Source: Promicromonospora kroppenstedtii DSM 19349 (GTDB taxonomy: Bacteria > Actinomycetota > Actinomycetes > Actinomycetales > Cellulomonadaceae). From it: a DNA stretch of 36,400 bases. Made by a program: the position numbers and the translations under genes. How positions within the stretch are numbered: the stretch's first letter is position 1; each line of letters opens with the position of its first letter. Under the pieces are notes generated by a model. The model was not told the origin of the DNA, searched no databases, and saw nothing but the letters and a program-made list of their open reading frames with translations. Below, piece by piece: positions 1-8,314 of this stretch. The DNA lies in contig NZ_KI911725.1 of assembly GCF_000515355.1 (NCBI RefSeq), positions 12,216 through 48,615 of the forward strand. Reading direction: 5' to 3'.

Positions 1-309
1 GTCCGCCGCGCCGTCCGCCGGGGCCGTCACCGCGCCGACCGCGCCCGGGACGGGCACCAGCACGCCGGCCCGGAAGAGCACGGCCATGATCTCGTCGCGT
101 CGCTCGACGCCCACCCCGCACCGCGCTGCCGACTGCTCGACGGTCACGTGTCTGCGCTCGGCGATCTCCTCGAGCCAGGACTCCTCGGCCGGAGCCAGCC
201 CGGACAGCACGAACGACCACCGCGGGTCGGAACCGCACTGCACCTGACCGCCGCCGCGGCTGAGCACGGGCGTACCGGGCCGCAGCCGGAGGGCGGGAGC
301 GCTCGTCAT
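1..309 (-). CDS. ThiF/HesA-like protein, N-terminal part (runs off window)
   Basis: An open frame on the minus strand starts at the ATG at 309 (MTSAPALRLRPGTPVL) and stays open to the left edge, giving about 103 residues. The N-terminus, with an RPGTPVLSRG segment, a DPRW segment and a winged-helix-like stretch, resembles the leader region of actinobacterial ThiF/HesA adenylyltransferase-like proteins that commonly sit beside DUF2342 metalloprotease genes. The adenylation domain itself lies outside the window, so the family call rests on this short region and on gene order. It is divergent from the metalloprotease at 460; the 150 nt between them should hold both promoters. Wholly different winged-helix proteins remain possible. 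Confidence 0.5.
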   Translation of the reverse strand, partial: MTSAPALRLRPGTPVLSRGGGQVQCGSDPRWSFVLSGLAPAEESWLEEIAERRHVTVEQSAARCGVGVERRDEIMAVLFRAGVLVPVPGAVGAVTAPADGAAD

Positions 310-459
310 GTCCGCAACGATGCCCGACGACGGCGCCCCCGGTGCGTTGTCCACAGGCCCGGGAGGATATTCAAAGCATCCGGCCGGCTGGAAGTTCCCG
401 GCTGCGCCCAGAGCCGAAAGGACGGCGCAACGCTTGCCGACCCGGTTACGGTGAACACT

Positions 460-1878
460 ATGAGCGACCAGCACCAGCCCGGCGAGTCTCCCCAGTCGTG
501 GGAGGAGATGCTGCGCTCCATGCTCGGCGAAGGCGCAGACGAAGTGATGGCCGAGATGCGCGAGCGGGGCATCGACCCGACCGCGCTCGGCGGCGCGCCC
601 GACCCCGTGATGATGCAGTACGCCCTGGCCCAGGTGCAGAAGATGCTCTCGGCCGAGGGCACCGGCCCCGTCAACGCCGACGTCGCGCACGACGTCGCGC
701 GTCAGGTCGCCGTCAGCGAGGGTGACCCGTCCCTGACGGGCAAGCAGGCCAAGGACGCCACCGACGCGCTGGGAGTGGCCGAGCTCTGGCTCGACGCCGT
801 CACCGACCTCCCGCCCGCGGGCGGGACCAGGCGCGCGTGGAACCGGTCCGAGTGGGTCGAGGCCACGCTCCCCGTGTGGAACGAGCTCGCGGCGCCTGTC
901 GCGACGTCGGTCGCGGACGCACTGGCCACGGTGCTGCGCGACCAGCTCCCCGAGGGCGTCGACGACGGGGAGGCGGTGCCCGGCATGCCCGCCGGCGTGC
1001 TGCACGGACTGGGCGGCTCGATCGACCCGGCCCAGATGATGCGCCGGCTCGGCTCCGCCGTGTTCGGCATGCAGGTGGGTCAGGCGGCCGGCACGCTCTC
1101 GCGCGAGGTGTTCGGCGCCACCGACGTCGGCCTGCCGCTGCTCGACAGCCCCGACACCGTGCTGCTCCCCACCAACGTGGCGGCGTTCGCCGACGGCCTG
1201 GACGCCCCGCTGGAGGAGGTCCGCCAGTTCCTCGCGGTCCGCGAGGCGGCGCACGCACGCCTGTTCACCCACGTCCCGTGGCTCCGGTCGCACCTGCTGT
1301 CGATCGTGGAGCGGTATGCCCGGGGCATCACCATCGACCTCGACGCGCTTGAGGCCCAGGTGCGCGACATCGACCTCGCCGACTCCGACGCGCTGCGCAG
1401 CGCGCTGTCCGGCGGCGTCTTCGGCCTGCAGAACACGGACGAGCAGAAGGCCGTGCTCCTGAACCTGGAGACCACGCTCGCCCTCGTGGAGGGCTGGGTG
1501 GACGAGGTCAGCGCCATGGCCGCCCTGCCGCACCTGCCGCACGCCATCCCGCTGCGCGAGATGATCCGCCGCCGCAGGGCCGCGGGCGGTCCGGCGGAGC
1601 AGACGTTCTCGACCCTGGTCGGGCTGGAGCTGCGGCCGCGCCGCTCGCGCGACGCGGCGACCCTGTTCTCGATCGTGGCCCGGGCCCAGGGCACCGAGGG
1701 GCGCGACGCCGTGTGGGACCACCCGGACCTGCTGCCCGGCACCCAGGACCTGGACGACCCGTCCGGCTACCTGGTGCGCCGCGAGGCGGCGGAGAACGAG
1801 CACGCCGACATCGACGCGGCGCTCAAGGAGATCTTCGGCGAGGGCGACCCGGACGACGCGGCGGACCCGGAGAAGTAG
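460..1878 (+). CDS. Zinc-dependent metalloprotease, DUF2342 family
   Basis: A 472-residue protein of the actinobacterial DUF2342 (zincin-like 2) family. Although the frame is open upstream to 148, the start is placed at the ATG at 460 because the acidic N-terminus MSDQHQPGESPQSWEEMLR fits the family and the upstream part reads as low-complexity antisense of the neighbour. The family signature REAAHARLF lies at residues 261-269; in this family the Glu/His pair is thought to contribute to a degenerate zinc site. No signal peptide or membrane segment is visible, so it is probably cytosolic. The substrate is unknown; earlier annotations linked the family loosely to F420 biosynthesis without proof. 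It converges on the metallopeptidase gene with 1 nt between the stop codons, so no terminator fits between them. Confidence 0.85.
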   Translation: MSDQHQPGESPQSWEEMLRSMLGEGADEVMAEMRERGIDPTALGGAPDPVMMQYALAQVQKMLSAEGTGPVNADVAHDVARQVAVSEGDPSLTGKQAKDATDALGVAELWLDAVTDLPPAGGTRRAWNRSEWVEATLPVWNELAAPVATSVADALATVLRDQLPEGVDDGEAVPGMPAGVLHGLGGSIDPAQMMRRLGSAVFGMQVGQAAGTLSREVFGATDVGLPLLDSPDTVLLPTNVAAFADGLDAPLEEVRQFLAVREAAHARLFTHVPWLRSHLLSIVERYARGITIDLDALEAQVRDIDLADSDALRSALSGGVFGLQNTDEQKAVLLNLETTLALVEGWVDEVSAMAALPHLPHAIPLREMIRRRRAAGGPAEQTFSTLVGLELRPRRSRDAATLFSIVARAQGTEGRDAVWDHPDLLPGTQDLDDPSGYLVRREAAENEHADIDAALKEIFGEGDPDDAADPEK

Positions 1879-1879
1879 G

Positions 1880-2422
1880 TCAGTCCTGCTCGTCGTCCGG
1901 GGTGGCGGTCCCCGGGTCGTCCTGCGTGAACGACGCGCCCTCCAGGAAGCCGCGTGCCCGGTCCGTGCGGGGGTAGACCTCGAGGATCTTCCAGAACTCC
2001 GGTCCATGGCCGGCGTGCAGCAGGTGCGCCAGCTCGTGCAGCAGCACGTAGTCGAGCACCCACCCCGGCATGCCCTGCAGCCGGGTCGAGATACGGATCG
2101 AGCCGTCCAGCAGCGTGCACGACCCCCAGCGCCGGCCCTGGTTGTTCGACCAGCGCACGCTGGAGGGGCGGGCGCGGCCGTCGAGATACTTGGCGGAGAG
2201 CTCGGCAGCGCGGTCGGCGAGCTCCTGGTCGGACGGGCGGCGGCGCCGCTCCTTGTCCTCGAGCCGGGCTACCATCTTCGCCACCCACTCCCGCTCCTGC
2301 GCCCGAGAGAAGCGCGCAGGAATGGCGACGATGGTCCGTCCACCGTCGCGGTATGCGCTCACCGTGGCGGTCCGCCGGCGGCTCCGGCGTACCTCCACGG
2401 ACGTCAGGGCGTCGTGGGCCAC
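1880..2422 (-). CDS. YgjP-like (M48/DUF45) metal-dependent hydrolase
   Basis: A 180-residue protein with the zincin motif HELAH at residues 129-133 and a probable third ligand at His139 (HAGHGPEFW). Upstream, WSNNQGRRWGSC (91-102) is the conserved block of YgjP/DUF45 proteins. Length and motif order match this family, also annotated as M48 or SprT-like. It lacks a signal peptide and is probably a cytosolic metallopeptidase of unknown substrate. The C-terminus (after 160) is acidic and likely disordered. It is transcribed divergently from the PDZ-Lon gene; the 130 nt between them hold the promoters. The metal-binding residues are visible; protease activity is inferred from the family. Confidence 0.9.
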   Translation of the reverse strand: MAHDALTSVEVRRSRRRTATVSAYRDGGRTIVAIPARFSRAQEREWVAKMVARLEDKERRRRPSDQELADRAAELSAKYLDGRARPSSVRWSNNQGRRWGSCTLLDGSIRISTRLQGMPGWVLDYVLLHELAHLLHAGHGPEFWKILEVYPRTDRARGFLEGASFTQDDPGTATPDDEQD

Positions 2423-2552
2423 GGAACGACCGTACCGGTTATCGGCGTCAAGGTGGGGTATAACACACCGTTCAAGTGGAAAAACTTTGCCTAACAGGCT
2501 GTTGTGGGGTGCGATTCACGGAACCCTCAGCCAAGTGAGGAATGATGGGCCG

Positions 2553-3662
2553 GTGACTGACATGCGTGACCTCCAGCACTCTCCTCAACCCGAGCCGCCA
2601 CCGTTCGACGACTCGGGCACCGCGGCCGCGCCGATCTCGCGCCGCACGGTCACGCTGGGGGTGTCCTTGCTGCTCACCGCCGTCCTGTCCGCGTTGGCGC
2701 TGGTCGTGCCCACGCCGTACGCCATGCGCTCGCCGGGGCCCACGGAGGACACGCTGGAGCGCAACCTGATCCAGATCGAGGGCGCCCGCACCTACGAGTC
2801 CACGGGCGAGCTGCGCCTCACCACCGTCTCCGTGCTGGGCGGGCCGGGTTATCCGATGCTGGCGGGCCAGGTGATCCAGGGCTGGCTGGACCCGCGGCGC
2901 TCCGTGCTTCCCGTGGAGGCGATCTTCCCCGAGGCGACCACCAAGGAGGAGCAGCAGGAGGTCAGCCAGGCGGAGATGGTGTCCTCGCAGGAGTCGGCCA
3001 CCGCGGCGGCGCTGACCGAGCTCGGCTACGACGTGCCCGCCGTGCTCGACGTCGCCGGCACGGAACCCGGGTCCGGCGCCGAGGGCAAGCTGGAGGAGGG
3101 CGACGTCATCACTGAGTTCCAGGGTGAACCTGTCGGCACCTACGCCGACCTCATCGACGGGCTGGCCGGGACGACGCCGGGCGACGACGTGACGCTCGGT
3201 GTGCAGCGCGGCAACGGTACCGAGGACGTCACCATCACGACCGCCGACAACGGCCAGCGTGCCGTGCTCGGCGTCTTCATCGACCCGCACTACGACTTCC
3301 CGGTGGACGTCTCCATCGAGATCGAGAACATCGGCGGCCCCAGCGCGGGCACCATGTTCGCGCTCGGCATCATCGACAAGCTCACGCCCGAGGACGAGGC
3401 GAACGGCGAGGTCATCGCCGGCACCGGGACCATGAGCCCCGAGGGCACCGTGGGCCCGATCGGCGGCATCGAGCAGAAGCTGTACGGCGCGCAGCGCGAC
3501 GGCGCCGACTGGTTCCTGGCACCGGTGGACAACTGCGACCAGGTGGTGGGCAACGTGCCAGGCGGGCTGCACGTGGTGCGGGTGGGCACGCTGGCCGAGG
3601 CGCGGGACGCCGTCGAGCAGATCGGGCGCGGCGAGGGTGCCGACCTCCCGACGTGCTCCTGA
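2553..3662 (+). CDS. YlbL-type membrane-anchored PDZ-Lon (S16) protease
   Basis: A 369-residue protein with a single N-terminal transmembrane segment (about residues 35-57), a PDZ domain (about 150-230) and a C-terminal Lon proteolytic domain. The S16 dyad is visible: Ser264 in GGPSAGTMF and Lys309 in GGIEQKL, 45 residues apart as expected for Lon. There is no AAA+ ATPase domain, typical of the YlbL family, so it probably degrades or regulates a few membrane or cell-envelope targets outside the cytoplasm. The GTG at 2553 is preferred because a GAGG box lies 12 nt upstream; the in-frame ATG at 2562 is the alternative. It is followed by the UPF0182 gene on the same strand, a linkage often seen in Actinobacteria. 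Confidence 0.9.
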   Translation: MTDMRDLQHSPQPEPPPFDDSGTAAAPISRRTVTLGVSLLLTAVLSALALVVPTPYAMRSPGPTEDTLERNLIQIEGARTYESTGELRLTTVSVLGGPGYPMLAGQVIQGWLDPRRSVLPVEAIFPEATTKEEQQEVSQAEMVSSQESATAAALTELGYDVPAVLDVAGTEPGSGAEGKLEEGDVITEFQGEPVGTYADLIDGLAGTTPGDDVTLGVQRGNGTEDVTITTADNGQRAVLGVFIDPHYDFPVDVSIEIENIGGPSAGTMFALGIIDKLTPEDEANGEVIAGTGTMSPEGTVGPIGGIEQKLYGAQRDGADWFLAPVDNCDQVVGNVPGGLHVVRVGTLAEARDAVEQIGRGEGADLPTCS

Positions 3663-3734
3663 CGCATCCGTGACGCACCTGCCGAGTCGTTGACCACGTG
3701 TTGCACATCTGGAGGATGTGGGAACCTTGTGTTG

Positions 3735-3760
3735 GGAACCTTGAGCAGAGCCTGGCCGTT
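3735..3760 (+). promoter_or_regulatory. Putative SigR/SigH-type promoter (GGAAC-N18-GTT)
   Basis: GGAAC at 3735-3739 is followed after exactly 18 nt by GTT at 3758-3760, the architecture used by SigR/SigH-type ECF factors. The decamer GGGAACCTTG occurs twice here (3720-3729 and 3734-3743). The predicted start of transcription is about 40 nt upstream of the UPF0182 GTG. Pattern only; no expression evidence. Confidence 0.35.
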
Positions 3761-3806
3761 CCATCTGGGTACGGCCCAACCATTGATGACGTGAGGTAAC
3801 GCAGTC

Positions 3807-6800
3807 GTGTCCTTCGCCGCAGCACCCCGTCGCCCATCCGGCGGCGCACCCCGAGCCCGACGACGCAGTCCCCTGGGGGTGGCGGTCGTCGCGGTCGCCG
3901 TCGTCATCGCGGCCCTGCTCCTCCTAGCGCAGTTCTGGACCGAGGTGATGTGGTTCGGGCAGCTCGGGTTCTCCCGGGTGATCTGGACCGAGTGGGGCAT
4001 GCGCGCCGCACTGTTCGCCGGTGGGTTCGCGATCATGGCGGGCGCCGTGTTCTGGTCGTTCACCGCGGCCTACCGCTCCCGCCCCGTCTACGCCCCGAGC
4101 ACCCCTGAGCAGGCCACGCTCGACCAGTACCGCGAGGCCGTCGAGCCCCTGCGCCGGGTCGTGATGATCGCCGCCCCCGTGCTCGTCGGCTTCTTCGCCG
4201 GCGTCGCGGCCTCCGCGCAGTGGCGCACCGTGCTCCTGGCCTTCAACAGCGAGCCGTTCGGCGAGAACGACCCGCAGTTCGGCATGGACCTCGGGTTCTT
4301 CGTCTTCATGCTTCCGGCGCTGCGGTTCACCGTCGGGTTCCTCATCTCGGTCGTGGTGATCGCCGGCATCGCCGGAGTGATCACGCACTACCTGTACGGC
4401 GGCCTCCGGGTGGGCCCGGCCGCGGCCGGCGGTCCCCGCACCACGCCCGCCGCGCGCATCCACCTGGCCGTCATCGGCGCGGCGCTGCTGCTCCTGATCG
4501 CCGCCAACTACTGGCTGGACCGGTACTCGATCCTGACCAACGCCGGTGACCGGTTCGACGGCGCCTCCTACTCCGACGTGCACGCCGTGATCCCCGCCAA
4601 GGGCATCCTCGCGGTGGTCGCGATCTTCGTGGCCGCGCTGTTCATCGTCACCGCCTTCCGGGGCGACTGGCGCCTGCCGGCGATCGGCGTCGGGCTCATG
4701 GTGGTCTCGGCCATCGCGATCGGCGGTATCTACCCCGCCGTCGTCCAGCGCTTCCAGGTGAACCCGAACGCGCAGGAGCTGGAGAGCGAGTACATCCAGC
4801 GCAACATCGACGCGACGCTGTCGGCCTTCGGCATCGACGACGTCGAGAAGGAACCGTACGACGCCACGACCCAGGCCGAGGAGGGCGCCCTGCGCGCCGA
4901 CGCCGACACGGCGGCCTCCATCCGCCTGCTGGACCCGCAGATCGTGTCGCCGTCGTTCCGTCAGCTGCAGCAGAACAAGCAGTACTACAACTTCAACGAC
5001 TCCCTCTCGGTCGACAAGTACGAGATCGACGGCGAGTCGCGCGACACCGTCATCGCGGTGCGCGAGCTGAACCTCGACGGCCTGGGCCAGGACCAGCGCA
5101 ACTGGGTCAACGACCACACCGTGTACACGCACGGCTACGGCGTCGTCGCCGCCTACGGCAACCAGCCGGGACCGGACGGCCGCCCGGCGTTCTTCGAGGG
5201 CGGCATCCCGTCGCAGGGCGCGATCACCGACCTCGAGGGCGAGTACGAGCCGCGCATCTACTTCAGCCCGAGCACCACCACGTACTCGATCGTCGGCGCG
5301 CCCGAGGGCACCGAAGCGTGGGAGCTCGACTACCAGGCGGACGACGCCGATGACGGCGGCCAGGTCAACACGACCTTTACCGGCGACGCCGGCCCTGACG
5401 TCGGTACGTTCGGCAGCAAGCTCCTGTACGCGCTGAAGTTCGGCGAGGAGCAGCTCCTGTTCTCCGACCGCGTGACCAGCGAGTCGCAGATCCTGTACGA
5501 CCGGGACCCGCAGCAGCGTGTCAGCAAGGTCGCCCCGTGGCTCACCCTCGACAACCGGGTCTACCCGGCGGTCGTGGACGGCCGCGTGAAGTGGATCGTC
5601 GACGCGTACACGACCAGCGACGCCGTCCCGTACTCGACGTCGACCCCGCTCGACGAGGCCGTGGCGGACACCCTCACCCAGCAGGCCGGCGCCCCCGTCG
5701 AGCTGCCGGAGGAGGTCAACTACATCCGGAACTCGGTGAAGGCCACGGTCGACGCGTACGACGGCTCGGTCGACCTGTACGCGTGGGACGACCAGGACCC
5801 GATCCTGAAGGCCTGGACCAACGTCTTCCCGACCTCGGTCAAGCCCATGTCGGAGATCTCCGGCGACCTGATGAGCCACCTGCGGTACCCGGAGGACCTG
5901 TTCAAGGTGCAGCGCACCCTGCTCAGCCAGTACCACGTGACGGACTCGGCCGAGTTCTTCTCGGGCCAGGACTTCTGGAACAACCCGACCGACCCGACGT
6001 CGGAGGCGACCACCGCCCCGCTGCAGCCGCCGTACTACCTGACGCTGCAGATGCCGGGCCAGGAGGAGTCCACGTTCTCGCTGACCTCGACGTTCATCCC
6101 GGGCGGTAACACCGACCGAGAGGTGCTGACCGGGTTCCTCGCGGTGGACGCGGACGCGGGCAACGAGGCAGGCAAGAAGGGCGAGGACTACGGCAAGCTA
6201 CGCCTGCTGGAGCTCCCACGGGACACGACCGTCCCCGGACCGGGTCAGGTGCAGAACAACTTCGACTCGAACCCGACCATCTCCGAGCAGCTGAACATCC
6301 TGCAGATCGGTGCCTCCACGGTGCGGCGCGGCAACCAGCTCACGCTCCCCGTGGGCGGCGGCCTGCTGTACGTGCAGCCGGTGTACATCCAGTCGACCGG
6401 TGGCACGCAGTTCCCGCTGCTGCGCAAGGTGCTGGTCGCGTTCGGTGACGACATCGGCTTCGCCGACACGCTCGACGAGGCGCTGGACCAGGTGTTCGGT
6501 GGTGACTCGGGCGCCCAGGCGGGTGACGCCGGCGCTGCGGCCGAGGACGAGGCGCCGACGGCGCCGCCCACGGGTGAGGGCGAGACGGGCACGGAGCCCA
6601 CGCAGGAGCCGACCGAGGAGCCGTCCGGCGAGTCCACACCGGAGAGCACCGAGCAGCCGTCGTCCGAGCTGGACGCCGCGCTGCAGGACGCCCGCCAGGC
6701 CCTGGAGGACTCCAACACCGCCCAGCGGGCGGGTGACTGGGCCGCCTACGGCGAGGCTCAGGACCGGCTGCAGAAGGCACTGGAGGAGGCGATCGCCGCC

Positions 6801-6824
6801 GAGGAGGCCCAGCAGCAGGGCTGA
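3807..6824 (+). CDS. UPF0182 family large membrane protein
   Basis: A 1005-residue protein of the UPF0182/COG1615 family. The first 330 residues hold about seven hydrophobic spans, beginning with SPLGVAVVAVAVVIAALLLL near residue 25. They are followed by a large, presumably extracytoplasmic region of about 550 residues rich in aromatic and acidic residues. The C-terminus has a Pro/Glu/Thr-rich linker (about 900-955) and a final charged helix. The start is the GTG at 3807, preceded by a GAGG box about 11 nt away. The function is unknown in the family; the architecture suggests an envelope protein. It lies downstream of the PDZ-Lon protease but 144 nt apart, with its own putative stress promoter, and ends at a strong stem-loop. 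Confidence 0.92.
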   Translation: MSFAAAPRRPSGGAPRARRRSPLGVAVVAVAVVIAALLLLAQFWTEVMWFGQLGFSRVIWTEWGMRAALFAGGFAIMAGAVFWSFTAAYRSRPVYAPSTPEQATLDQYREAVEPLRRVVMIAAPVLVGFFAGVAASAQWRTVLLAFNSEPFGENDPQFGMDLGFFVFMLPALRFTVGFLISVVVIAGIAGVITHYLYGGLRVGPAAAGGPRTTPAARIHLAVIGAALLLLIAANYWLDRYSILTNAGDRFDGASYSDVHAVIPAKGILAVVAIFVAALFIVTAFRGDWRLPAIGVGLMVVSAIAIGGIYPAVVQRFQVNPNAQELESEYIQRNIDATLSAFGIDDVEKEPYDATTQAEEGALRADADTAASIRLLDPQIVSPSFRQLQQNKQYYNFNDSLSVDKYEIDGESRDTVIAVRELNLDGLGQDQRNWVNDHTVYTHGYGVVAAYGNQPGPDGRPAFFEGGIPSQGAITDLEGEYEPRIYFSPSTTTYSIVGAPEGTEAWELDYQADDADDGGQVNTTFTGDAGPDVGTFGSKLLYALKFGEEQLLFSDRVTSESQILYDRDPQQRVSKVAPWLTLDNRVYPAVVDGRVKWIVDAYTTSDAVPYSTSTPLDEAVADTLTQQAGAPVELPEEVNYIRNSVKATVDAYDGSVDLYAWDDQDPILKAWTNVFPTSVKPMSEISGDLMSHLRYPEDLFKVQRTLLSQYHVTDSAEFFSGQDFWNNPTDPTSEATTAPLQPPYYLTLQMPGQEESTFSLTSTFIPGGNTDREVLTGFLAVDADAGNEAGKKGEDYGKLRLLELPRDTTVPGPGQVQNNFDSNPTISEQLNILQIGASTVRRGNQLTLPVGGGLLYVQPVYIQSTGGTQFPLLRKVLVAFGDDIGFADTLDEALDQVFGGDSGAQAGDAGAAAEDEAPTAPPTGEGETGTEPTQEPTEEPSGESTPESTEQPSSELDAALQDARQALEDSNTAQRAGDWAAYGEAQDRLQKALEEAIAAEEAQQQG

Positions 6825-6842
6825 TCCTCCGGCAAGCGCTCC

Positions 6843-6882
6843 GTCAGGCCCGCAGGTCACCTCGGTGACCTGCGGGCCTGAC
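6843..6882. terminator. Bidirectional stem-loop terminator
   Basis: A perfect inverted repeat with 19-bp arms (6843-6861 and 6864-6882) separated by 2 nt lies between the converging UPF0182 and nicotianamine-synthase-like genes. There is no T tract, as is common in high-GC Actinobacteria. Confidence 0.72.
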
Positions 6883-6886
6883 CGCG

Positions 6887-7705
6887 TTACGGGAGCCGGC
6901 GGGCCACCACGACCGAGTTGATGACGTCGTCGGTGGGGTGCACCACCTCGAGCACCTCGAACCCAGGCATGGCGTTCAGGTCGACGGGCGGGTACAGCAG
7001 GGTGCGCAAGCCGCGCGCGCTGCGCGCGAGCAGCAGCGCCCCCGGACGCATCGCCTGGCCCACCGCCCTCAGGATCTCTGCCTTGGCCGACGGCGTCTCG
7101 CCCACCAGGGCGGCGAGCACCACGACGTCGTGGTGCGTGAGGCCGACGTCCGCGGCGTCGGCCTGCTCGAACCGGACCTCGGTGGATCCGAGGCGCGCGC
7201 CGACCCGCCGGGCCAGGCCCACCGCGGTGGCGTCCCGGTCGACGCCGACGACGGGGGCGTCCAGCGCGGCGGCGTAGCCGAGGGTGCTGAGGGGGAGCGG
7301 CCCGCAGCCGAGCACCGCGACCGACGTCGCGGTGCCGCCGTTCGCGTGCAGCACGAGCCCGGCCTCCAGGGCCGTGAGCCGGCGGTAGTTGTCGAGGTAC
7401 GGAAAGGTGTCGAGCGCGGCCCGGGCGTCCGGGGCGGTGGCGATGTGCTCCGCCCAGGCCCGCTCGAGCTCGGTCTCCCCGCGCGCCGAGAGGTCGCGGA
7501 TGGCGTCCTTGCGGCGCCGGACCTCCGGGTGGTCCAGCAGATCTCTGGCCTGGCGTTCCGGCGTCGCGAGGACGGTGTGCACCAGGGCGCCGAACAGGGC
7601 GTTGGTGCCGGGATCGGGACGCAGGTGGGGCAGTGCGGCAAGCTGGTCGGTGAGGTGGACGATCCGGTCGGCGGACAGGGTGGTATCGCTCAGCTCCGTC
7701 GTCAT
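6887..7705 (-). CDS. Nicotianamine synthase-like protein
   Basis: A 272-residue protein whose signatures match the nicotianamine synthase family, best known from plants and related to bacterial opine metallophore enzymes. FPYLDNYRRLTALE (101-114) corresponds to the plant FPYYNNY motif. GCGPLPLS (133-140) is the SAM-binding loop, AALVGE (198-203) follows, and the C-terminus GFEVLEVVHPTDDVINSVV (248-266) is nearly canonical. Family members condense aminocarboxypropyl groups from S-adenosylmethionine; the product here is unknown. The start is the ATG at 7705, preferred to an extension reaching 7813 that would run into the tRNA promoter. No opine dehydrogenase, metal transporter or export gene is adjacent. 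It sits between a terminator and the tRNA and appears to be a single-gene unit. Confidence 0.82.
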   Translation of the reverse strand: MTTELSDTTLSADRIVHLTDQLAALPHLRPDPGTNALFGALVHTVLATPERQARDLLDHPEVRRRKDAIRDLSARGETELERAWAEHIATAPDARAALDTFPYLDNYRRLTALEAGLVLHANGGTATSVAVLGCGPLPLSTLGYAAALDAPVVGVDRDATAVGLARRVGARLGSTEVRFEQADAADVGLTHHDVVVLAALVGETPSAKAEILRAVGQAMRPGALLLARSARGLRTLLYPPVDLNAMPGFEVLEVVHPTDDVINSVVVARRLP

Positions 7706-7774
7706 GGGGACGATGGTTCCACGGCCGGATCGGTTCGACCGGCTGTGACCTGCGTCTCGACCGGCCGACCCGGT

Positions 7775-7804
7775 TTGCACATCGTCGCTCGGGGTGCGTA
7801 AAGT
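7775..7804 (+). promoter_or_regulatory. Promoter of tRNA-fMet
   Basis: TTGCAC at 7775-7780 and TAAAGT at 7799-7804 are separated by 18 nt and end 12 nt before the mature tRNA. They fit a housekeeping-sigma promoter. Confidence 0.6.
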
Positions 7805-7816
7805 AGGGATCACCGA

Positions 7817-7890
7817 CGCGGGGTGGAGCAGCTCGGTAGCTCGCTGGGCTCATAACCCAGAGGTCGCAGGTTCAAATCCTGCCCCCGCTA
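7817..7890 (+). tRNA. Initiator tRNA-Met (CAT)
   Basis: The cloverleaf is readable: acceptor arms 7817-7823 and 7883-7889, anticodon stem 7844-7848/7856-7860 with CAT at 7851-7853, T-stem 7866-7870/7878-7882 with loop TTCAAAT, and discriminator A7890. Initiator identity is shown by the unpaired first acceptor position (C7817 opposite T7889) and by the three consecutive G-C pairs next to the anticodon loop. The CCA end is not encoded. The 3' half serves as the attachment site of the island to the right. Confidence 0.95.
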
Positions 7891-7893
7891 CAA
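7857..7893 (+). repeat. attL core: 3' part of tRNA-fMet, direct repeat of 30200-30236
   Basis: This 37-nt stretch, from the anticodon stem through the tRNA 3' end, recurs at 30200-30236 with a single mismatch (G7887 against A30230). The tRNA is complete here and only its 3' part is present at the far copy. This is the classical outcome of tyrosine-recombinase integration into a tRNA gene. Confidence 0.82.
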
Positions 7894-7895
7894 CG

Positions 7896-7929
7896 TCAGG
7901 CCCGGAGATCTGCGGATCTCCGGGCCTGA
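7896..7929 (+). terminator. Stem-loop terminator of tRNA-fMet, element-side copy
   Basis: Perfect 15-bp arms (7896-7910, 7915-7929) with a 4-nt loop TGCG directly follow the tRNA. The same 14-bp arms recur after the attR copy at 30241-30272 with a different loop (CACG), so the element brought its own version of the host terminator. Confidence 0.75.
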
Positions 7930-7945
7930 GAGGTTTGTAGAACTT

Positions 7946-7973
7946 GAGCACCGCAACAGAAACGCAACAGATT
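7946..7973 (+). repeat. Possible integrase arm-type site, left copy
   Basis: A 28-nt stretch ending in ACGCAACAGATT matches 30022-30049 at 25 of 28 positions in the same orientation. Both copies lie inside the island, 52 nt (left) and 150 nt (right) from the att cores. The internal repetition of GCAACA suggests a protein-binding site such as an arm-type site. It overlaps the upstream part of the excisionase frame. Confidence 0.4.
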
Positions 7974-8063
7974 GGGCCCTTGAGCGACCTGTTCGAGCCG
8001 GATCTGGAGTTCGGGTACGGAGTGCGCTGGAGCACTCTGGAGGAAGGCCTACACCTATGGTGC

Positions 8064-8309
8064 ATGGACGCCTTCACCACATCTGAGAGCGGCCGGCCCG
8101 ATGTGGGCCTGGAGCCGCTGCTGAGCACCGAGGACCTGGCGGATTATCTTGGGATACCCGTCGCCACCCTCCAGGACTGGCGTGTGGACCACAAGGGTCC
8201 ACGCGGCATCATCGTCGGCCGCCGCGTCAAGTACGCCGTGAGCGACGTGCGTGCGTGGATCGAGCAGCAACGCGAGACACGCCCCGGCGACCACACGGGC
8301 GGGCGGTGA
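8064..8309 (+). CDS. Excisionase / AlpA-type helix-turn-helix protein
   Basis: An 81-residue protein with a MerR/AlpA-type DNA-binding domain (HTH_17). LLSTEDLADYLGIPVATLQDW is followed by a wing with GRRVKYAVSDVRAWIEQQR, the usual form of actinobacterial excisionases that direct an integrase toward excision. The ATG at 8064 is taken as start; a GGAGGAAGG box lies about 18 nt upstream, which is far. The frame is also open from a TTG at 7944, which would add 40 residues and overlap the repeat at 7946-7973. It ends 5 nt before the integrase fragment, the normal xis-int order. A general regulator of the same fold is possible. Confidence 0.72.
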   Translation: MDAFTTSESGRPDVGLEPLLSTEDLADYLGIPVATLQDWRVDHKGPRGIIVGRRVKYAVSDVRAWIEQQRETRPGDHTGGR

Positions 8310-8314
8310 TCGGC

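Noticed and set aside
2472-3779. Long minus-strand frame (435 codons) opposite the PDZ-Lon gene
   Set aside because: Antisense of a clear protease gene; long false frames are expected at this GC content.
3924-5936. Minus-strand frame of 670 codons
   Set aside because: Antisense of UPF0182, low-complexity Arg/Val/Asp composition and no domain.
7850-8128. Minus-strand frame ending GAGFEPATSGL
   Set aside because: This peptide is the reverse reading of the tRNA T-arm, a well-known false gene. The same peptide appears at 30049-30231 over the att copy.
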